Positions 59,157-64,000 of a DNA stretch of 64,000 bases are shown here, in pieces. The notes below the pieces were generated by a model that saw only the letters and a program-made list of their open reading frames with translations, had not been told where the DNA came from and did not search any database. The DNA lies in NCBI RefSeq assembly GCF_000217715.1, contig NC_015666.1, positions 2,740,270 to 2,804,269 on the forward strand. The letters are read 5' to 3'. Numbering within the stretch: the first letter of the stretch is position 1; the number at the start of each line of letters is the position of its first letter. Source of the stretch: Halopiger xanaduensis SH-6. GTDB lineage: Archaea > Halobacteriota > Halobacteria > Halobacteriales > Natrialbaceae. Position numbers and translations under genes: made by a program.

Positions 59157-59376
59157 GGGAGGATGATTAGCGAATTTTCGATTGCCTTCAGCGATCTGGG
59201 GTGTAAGCAACGTTTTATTCTCATTTACGATACGTTTTACTGGCGGCTCAGATCGCTCGAGAAATTTTATAACCGCTTCTAATCCATTATCGCTGCGAAC
59301 TCGTTATCGATTGATTAAGAGTCGCTTTCTAGCGTCATTCGTTTATTTCTGTATTCATCTCGAAGAATTCATCCTC
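59157..59376. other. AT-rich intergenic stretch
   Basis: A 220-base stretch much richer in A and T than its surroundings (for example AAATTTTATAACCGC, GATTGATTAAGAG, TTCGTTTATTTCTG). No coding frame is supported. It includes the end of the MoaE transcript and the upstream side of the small winged-helix gene. It may hold terminator and control sites. Confidence 0.55.
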
Positions 59377-60228
59377 TCAGGATCGGTCGTGCACCCAAAA
59401 TTCGTCCTCGACCGTGACCTCTTTCTTGAACAGTGGGACCTCGTCTTTCAGTCGGTTGATCCCGTCTTCGACGGTCCGGAATGCCTCCTCGCGGTGGCCT
59501 GCGAGCACGACGACGTAGACGATATCCTCGCCGTCCTCGACGACGCCCGTTCGGTGGTAGAGTTCGACCTCGAGCACGCCGTTGCGCTCCTCGAGTTCCG
59601 ATTCGATGGCGGCCATCCGCTCGTCGGCCACGCCCTCGTACTTCTCGAACTCGAGGTACTGGGTGCGCGCGTCGTCCGCGGCGTCTTTCGCGCGGACGCG
59701 GCCGGTGAAGGTGGCGATCGCGCCCGACCGATCCGCCTTCGGAGACCGCTTTACGTCGGCGACGATCGACTCGAGGGTCCGGTGGGGTTCGGCGGCCTCG
59801 AGATCGCCGACGAGGTCGTCGCTGACGTCGGCAGGCGAGCCGACGGTTGCGATGACGTCGCCCGCGGTTTCGGGTACGGATTCGGCTTCGGAGTCGTCCG
59901 ACTCGTCGCCGACGACCAGCGCCGGATACCGCAGGTCCGAGACGCCGACGACGACGGCGTACTCGCAGTCGCTCGCCAGGCTGTCGAGCGCGCCCTGTAC
60001 TGACAGCCCCGTTCCGGTCGCCGTCCAGTCGCCGTCGGCGCCGAGGTCGTAGGTGACGTCGCCGCCGATCGCCGTCTCTCGCGCGGCGCGGGTGCCGTCG
60101 GCGATCGTTGCGTCGTATCTGACGACGCCGACTCGCCCCCGCGCGGAGAGCTGATCGACCACTCGGTCGACGACCCGCTCGAGGGTGCCGCCGTCCGCCC
60201 CGCGGTCGAGAATGCCGAGTACGTGCAT
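59377..60228 (-). CDS. moaE: Molybdopterin synthase large subunit fused to a MobB-like domain
   Basis: 283 residues from ATG 60228. The C-terminal ~130 residues are MoaE: SGAIATFTGRVRAKD, YLEFEKYEGVADERMAAIESE (quoted in parts), LYHRTGVVEDGEDIVYVVVLAGHR and VPLFKKEV. They form the large subunit that transfers sulfur to precursor Z with MoaD. The N-terminal ~150 residues resemble MobB (GTP-binding, molybdopterin-guanine dinucleotide stage) but the P-loop is degenerate (DRGADGGTLERV, no GKT). It may be structural only. No moaD gene is adjacent. Confidence 0.88.
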   Translation of the reverse strand: MHVLGILDRGADGGTLERVVDRVVDQLSARGRVGVVRYDATIADGTRAARETAIGGDVTYDLGADGDWTATGTGLSVQGALDSLASDCEYAVVVGVSDLRYPALVVGDESDDSEAESVPETAGDVIATVGSPADVSDDLVGDLEAAEPHRTLESIVADVKRSPKADRSGAIATFTGRVRAKDAADDARTQYLEFEKYEGVADERMAAIESELEERNGVLEVELYHRTGVVEDGEDIVYVVVLAGHREEAFRTVEDGINRLKDEVPLFKKEVTVEDEFWVHDRS

Positions 60229-60367
60229 ACCCGAAATATGGACGGGTCGGGGTTTGTAGCTGTCGCTGACTGCCGGCGATCGTGCGCAGTCGGCCGATTC
60301 GAACGCTGGACAACGACGGCGCGAAACGGTCCCCGACCGTTTTGCGGACGGTTCGCGAACGACCGGT

Positions 60368-61402
60368 ATGGTCGACGGGGATCGCGACCGCGAACGCACC
60401 GTCCGCATCGGGTTCACCGGCGACGTGATGCTCGGCCGCCTCGTCGACGATCGCCAGCAACATCGCTCGGTCGACGCGGTGTGGGGAACCGTCCGCGAGC
60501 GGCTGCAAGCGCTCGACGCGCTCGTAATCAACCTCGAGTGCGTCCTCTCGACCCGCGGCCGGAAGTGGCGCCGTACGCGCCGGCCGTTTCACTTCCGCGC
60601 CGATCCGACCCGGGCGGTGCCCGCCCTCGAGGCGGCCGGCGTCGACGTCTGTGCGCTCGCGAACAACCACGTCCTCGACTACGAGGAAGCCGCCCTGCGG
60701 GACACTCTGGAGCACCTCGACGAGGCCGGAATCGACCGCGCGGGCGCGGGAGAAACGATCGACGAAGCACTCGAGCCGGCGGTTCGGCGCGTCGGTGGCG
60801 AGGAGGCAGCGCTCGACGTCGCCGTCGTTTCGCTGACGGACAACACGCCGGAGTACGCGGCCGACGAGACCGCCCCCGGAACCGCGCGGATCGAAATCGA
60901 CGTCGACGACGCGGCGAGCATCGAGCGCACCCGGGAGGGCCTCGAGCGCGCGCGAGCGACCGATCCGGACCTGCTCGTCGCGTCCCTGCACTGGGGCCCG
61001 AACATGGTTGAGGAGCCGCCGCCGGCGTTTCAGGAGTTCGGCCGTTGGCTGATCGAGCAAGGTGTCGATATCGTCCACGGGCACAGCGCGCACGTCTTTC
61101 AGGGGATCGAGGTCCACGACGGCTGCCCGATCCTGTACGATACCGGCGACTTCGTCGACGACTACGCGGTCGACGACGACCTGCGAAACGACCGGAGCTT
61201 CCTGTTCGAGCTGGCGGCGACATCTGGAGGAAAGCCGACGGAACTGCGCCTCCACCCGACGGAGATCGACAACTGTGCCGTCCACGAGGCGAGCCCCGAC
61301 GCGGCCGCGCGGTCTCGAGAGCGAATGCGGGAGCTGTCCGAGCCGTTCGGTACCGAGTTCGGCCGCGACGGCGAGGCGCTGGTCCTGTCGCTCGAGTCGT
61401 AG
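60368..61402 (+). CDS. CapA-like metallophosphatase-fold protein
   Basis: 344 residues. Family marks: IGFTGDVMLGRLVDD at the N terminus, NLECVLSTRG, FHFRADP, VCALANNHVLDYE, SLHWGPNM and GHSAHVFQGIEVHDGCPILY (quoted as GHSAHVFQGIEVH). These metal-binding motifs (GDxMLG, NLE, NNHxxD, HWG, GHxxH) define the CapA/PgsA-type fold linked to poly-gamma-glutamate in bacteria. No signal peptide is seen, so a different substrate is possible. Divergent from the moaE fusion; promoter region 60229-60367. Confidence 0.9.
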   Translation: MVDGDRDRERTVRIGFTGDVMLGRLVDDRQQHRSVDAVWGTVRERLQALDALVINLECVLSTRGRKWRRTRRPFHFRADPTRAVPALEAAGVDVCALANNHVLDYEEAALRDTLEHLDEAGIDRAGAGETIDEALEPAVRRVGGEEAALDVAVVSLTDNTPEYAADETAPGTARIEIDVDDAASIERTREGLERARATDPDLLVASLHWGPNMVEEPPPAFQEFGRWLIEQGVDIVHGHSAHVFQGIEVHDGCPILYDTGDFVDDYAVDDDLRNDRSFLFELAATSGGKPTELRLHPTEIDNCAVHEASPDAAARSRERMRELSEPFGTEFGRDGEALVLSLES

Positions 61403-61510
61403 CCCCCTCGAGTCGACGCGGCGCGCCGAGAGCGAAACGCCGACCGTGAGCGCGCGTGCCGTGGTGTGCGCCAACGCTCGAGTGTGCAGTTGGCAACCCT
61501 TAAGATAGCA

Positions 61511-61528
61511 ACCCCGTTACACCGGGGT
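61511..61528 (+). promoter_or_regulatory. Hairpin directly before pyrH
   Basis: ACCCCG (61511-61516) and CGGGGT (61523-61528) are exact reverse complements around TTACAC; the second arm ends three bases before ATG 61532. A TATA-like CTTAAGAT is centred about 30 bases before the ATG, so the hairpin would overlap the leader start. Could influence translation or be a leftover of the promoter. Confidence 0.4.
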
Positions 61529-61531
61529 AGT

Positions 61532-62281
61532 ATGAAAGTGGTCGTCTCTATCGGCGGTAGCGTGCTGGTTCCCGAGCCCGGTGCGGATCGGGTGTCCGAG
61601 CACGCGGCCGTCATCGAGGACCTCGTCGCGGACGGTTGTCGCGTCGGTGCCGTCGTCGGGGGCGGCGGCGTCGCGCGCGAGTACATCAGCGCCGCTCGCG
61701 ATCTGGGGGCGAACGAGATCGAACTCGATCAGCTGGGAATCGACGTCACGCGGCTCAACGCCAGACTCCTCATCGCCGCGCTGGGCTCGGAGTCGGTGGC
61801 GGCGCCGGCAAAGGACTACGAGGAGGCCAGCGAGGCGCTGCGCCGCGACGACGTCTGCATCATGGGCGGCGTCGCGCCGGCCCAGACGACCGACGCCGTC
61901 GGCGCCGCGCTCGCGGAGTACATCGACGCCGACCTGCTCGTCTACGCGACCAGCGTCCCCGGCGTCTACAGCGCCGACCCGAACGAGGACGACGACGCGA
62001 CGAAGTACGACTCGCTCTCCGCAACCGAGCTCGTGGACGTCATCGCCGGCCTCGAGATGAACGCCGGTTCGTCGGCCCCGGTCGACCTGCTGGCGGCGAA
62101 GATCATCCAGCGCTCGGGGATGCGCACGATCGTCCTCGACGGCACCGATCCGGATCGCATCGCGCGCGCCGTCCGTCACGGCGAACACGACGGGACCGAC
62201 GTCGTGCCCGAGGGCGCCGGCGAGGAACCGACCTACTGGGCGAGCGACGAAGACGAGCGAGAGCAAGAGCAAGAGCGATAA
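61532..62281 (+). CDS. pyrH: UMP kinase
   Basis: 249 residues. Archaeal-type PyrH of the amino acid kinase fold: VVVSIGGSVLVPE (phosphate loop), VVGGGGVAREYI, LDQLGIDVTRLNARLL and GSSAPVDLLAAKIIQRSGMRT (quoted as SSAPVDLLAAKII). It phosphorylates UMP to UDP in pyrimidine metabolism. The C-terminal 25 residues (EEPTYWASDEDEREQEQER) are a haloarchaeal tail. It is directly followed by lysS, two bases after the stop. Confidence 0.96.
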   Translation: MKVVVSIGGSVLVPEPGADRVSEHAAVIEDLVADGCRVGAVVGGGGVAREYISAARDLGANEIELDQLGIDVTRLNARLLIAALGSESVAAPAKDYEEASEALRRDDVCIMGGVAPAQTTDAVGAALAEYIDADLLVYATSVPGVYSADPNEDDDATKYDSLSATELVDVIAGLEMNAGSSAPVDLLAAKIIQRSGMRTIVLDGTDPDRIARAVRHGEHDGTDVVPEGAGEEPTYWASDEDEREQEQER

Positions 62282-62283
62282 CG

Positions 62284-64000
62284 ATGAGCGCGGACGACCC
62301 AGATTCCGACTCCGGCGCCGATGCCGACCTCGAGACGGCCGTCCCCGACGAGTACAGCCCGTACACCCTCCAGCAAGCGGACGGCGACGACGCGCGCCAC
62401 GCCTTCTGGGCGGACGTCGTCGCGGACCGCGTCGAGGCTCAGGAGCCGGACGAACCGATCGTCATCAAGGGCGGCATCTCGCCGTCGGGCGTGCCCCACT
62501 TGGGCAACGTCAACGAGATCATGCGCGGGTTCTACGTCGCCGAAGTCCTCCGCGAGCGCGGCTACGAGGTTCGGCAGGTCTTCACCGCCGACGACCGCGA
62601 CCCGCTCCGAAAGCTCCCGCGGACCCTCTGTGACCTCGAGGGCAACCTCGTCGATCTCGGCGAGGTCGACGCCGGTGCGCTCGGGCGTAACCTGGGCTCG
62701 CCCTACACCGACATCCCGGATCCGTTCGGCTGCTGTGACTCCTACGGCGACCACTTCTCGACCATTATTCAGGACAGCGCCGACGCGCTGGACGTCCCGA
62801 TCGACCTCGTCTCGAACACCGAACTGTACGAGAACGGTGACTTAGAGGACGTCACGCGGTTCGTCCTCGAGCATCAGGATCGCGCACGCGATGTTCTCTC
62901 GAAGTACCAGGACAAGGTCGACGAGGCGTACGTCCCCTTCAACCCGATCTGCGAGGAGTGTGGCAAGATCACCGAGACGGTGACGAGCGTGGATCTGGAG
63001 GGCGACACGCCAACCGTAGAGTACGAGTGTACCGACATGGACGCCGGCGACCAAACGATCGACGGCTGCGGCCACGAGGGTACTGCCACGCTGCGCGAGG
63101 GCAAACTTCCCTGGCGCTTCGAGTGGCCCGCCCAGTGGCAGGAACTCGGCGTCGACTTCGAGCCCTTCGGCAAGGACCACGCCGAAGGATCGTGGCCCAG
63201 CGGCCAGGACGTCGCGCGAAACGTCCTCGAGATCGAACCGCCCGTCCCGATGGTCTACGAGTGGTTCACTCTGGAGGGCGAGCCCTTCTCCTCCTCCGAG
63301 GGCAACGTCATCCTCGTTTCTGATGTCCTCGAACTGCTCGAGCCCGAAGTCCTGCGCTACTTCTTCGCGAAGGACCCCACGAAGGCCCGGGACTTCAGCA
63401 TCGAACGGCTCGACCAGCTGGTCGACGAGTTCGACCGCCTCGAGGCGATTTACTTCGACGAGATCGAGGCCGACGAGGACGAACGGGCGTTCGCCGAGCG
63501 CGTCTATCCGCTGCTGGTCGACGAGCCGCGAGAGGAGCGAATCCGCCTCCCCTACACCTTTGCCGCGGTGCTCGGGATGTTCGACGATCCCGACCTGCGC
63601 GAGGAGGTCGCCCGCAAGGAGGGCCACATCCCCGACGACGCGCCCGAGTGGGCCGTCGAAGGCGCGCTCGCGCGAGTCGAACGCGCGCGCAACTGGGCGC
63701 GACGCACCGGCAACGAGTTCGACTACGAACTCAAGCGCTCCGAGATTCCGGACCACGACTTCGACGCCGACACCGAGGAGGCGCTCGAGGAACTGGCCGA
63801 CTTCATCGAGGCGGGCCACGATCCCGAAGAGATTCAGGGCGAAATCTACGAGACGGCCAAGCGCCACGACGTCGACATCGGCGACTTCTTCGGCGCCGGC
63901 TACCGCCTGTTCTTCGACGAGGACCAGGGGCCGAAGCTCGGACCGTTCCTCGCGAAGCTCGATCGGGAGTTCGTCGTTGCGCGGCTCCGACGCGAGCGGT
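62284..64000 (+). CDS. lysS: Lysyl-tRNA synthetase, class I (3' end outside window)
   Basis: From ATG 62284 the frame is open to the window end (572 codons). The class I (archaeal) LysRS motifs are GGISPSGVPHLGNVNEI (HIGH-like PHLGN) and PFSSSEGNVILV (KMSKS-like). Zinc-site cysteines CEECGKITE and CTDMDAGDQTIDGCGH lie in between, at about residues 220-260. Class I LysRS is characteristic of most Euryarchaeota; it charges tRNA-Lys without similarity to the class II type. Starts two bases after the pyrH stop, so the two genes are co-transcribed. Confidence 0.97.
   Translation, partial: MSADDPDSDSGADADLETAVPDEYSPYTLQQADGDDARHAFWADVVADRVEAQEPDEPIVIKGGISPSGVPHLGNVNEIMRGFYVAEVLRERGYEVRQVFTADDRDPLRKLPRTLCDLEGNLVDLGEVDAGALGRNLGSPYTDIPDPFGCCDSYGDHFSTIIQDSADALDVPIDLVSNTELYENGDLEDVTRFVLEHQDRARDVLSKYQDKVDEAYVPFNPICEECGKITETVTSVDLEGDTPTVEYECTDMDAGDQTIDGCGHEGTATLREGKLPWRFEWPAQWQELGVDFEPFGKDHAEGSWPSGQDVARNVLEIEPPVPMVYEWFTLEGEPFSSSEGNVILVSDVLELLEPEVLRYFFAKDPTKARDFSIERLDQLVDEFDRLEAIYFDEIEADEDERAFAERVYPLLVDEPREERIRLPYTFAAVLGMFDDPDLREEVARKEGHIPDDAPEWAVEGALARVERARNWARRTGNEFDYELKRSEIPDHDFDADTEEALEELADFIEAGHDPEEIQGEIYETAKRHDVDIGDFFGAGYRLFFDEDQGPKLGPFLAKLDREFVVARLRRER

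Noticed and set aside
1-64000. Search for a defence island, prophage, integron or replication origin
   Set aside because: No Cas, restriction, toxin-antitoxin, integrase, Orc1/Cdc6 or transposase-like protein was recognised; the gene set is core metabolism and translation.

Overview
This window is a stretch of core chromosome from a haloarchaeon (class Halobacteria). Evidence: uniformly high GC; acidic, Asp/Glu-rich predicted proteins; archaeal information-processing genes (class I LysRS, archaeal HisRS, ribosomal protein S19e, PDCD5-like protein, ABCE1, Sec61-beta, archaeal UMP kinase); coenzyme F420 enzymes; archaemetzincin; a JAMM desampylase; Tat-type export signals; and TATA-like boxes about 25-30 bp before many starts, as in leaderless haloarchaeal transcripts. 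A member of the Natrialbales is plausible, but that is inference only. I see no rRNA, tRNA, CRISPR array, insertion sequence, integrase or attachment site.

Layout. Positions 1-4.9 kb: a MoxR-DUF58-transglutaminase operon (the last gene runs off the left edge), a cold-shock protein and two small proteins. 5-12.2 kb, minus strand: a Mer-like F420 oxidoreductase, a zinc-ribbon methyltransferase, CofE, HyuB and HyuA, then a broken metallophosphoesterase. 12.2-16.5 kb: a Nudix-eIF2B fusion, a 2-hydroxyacid dehydrogenase, a GNAT acetyltransferase, a Nudix hydrolase and a GrpB protein. 16.6-21.9 kb: a DGC zinc protein, EngB with a striking nested inverted repeat just past its stop, a TIGR00341 membrane protein, a NOG1 GTPase, a glycine-rich membrane protein and a copper-storage four-helix protein. 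22-25.1 kb: bifunctional nuclease and HisE; Sec61-beta and PdxT; thioredoxin; F420:NADP oxidoreductase. 25.2-31.9 kb: a Tat-exported protein with two CARDB-like domains and a CxxCH motif, a glycerophosphodiesterase, a response regulator, a HAD hydrolase, an HD hydrolase, a UPF0146 protein, archaemetzincin and a methyltransferase.

32-41.6 kb: an EMC6-like protein coupled to ABCE1, an acyl-CoA ligase, a small winged-helix regulator, a membrane protein, NadE, a Tat lipoprotein, a PIN-ATPase-KH protein and a winged-helix regulator. 42-50.5 kb: an M20 hydrolase, a zinc ribbon, an M32 carboxypeptidase, an SDR oxidoreductase, a second cold-shock gene, a corrinoid-binding-protein homologue overlapping a desampylase, and small unknowns. 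50.6-64 kb: a sulfatase, DoxX, a run S19e-PDCD5-PP-loop ATPase-HisRS, ThiL, a site-2 protease, a small regulator-like protein, a MobB-like/MoaE fusion, a CapA-like protein, UMP kinase and LysRS (cut by the right edge).

Most genes serve housekeeping roles in cofactors (F420, NAD, PLP, thiamine, molybdopterin), translation and membrane biogenesis. No accessory island or obvious defence system is present. The best leads are local: the EMC6/ABCE1 coupling, the engB 3' structured element, the CxxCH exported protein, the degenerate MobB-MoaE fusion, the Nudix-eIF2B fusion, the desampylase-corrinoid pair and several dyads placed on promoters. All coordinates and motifs were read by eye; family names rest on recognised motifs, not on searches.
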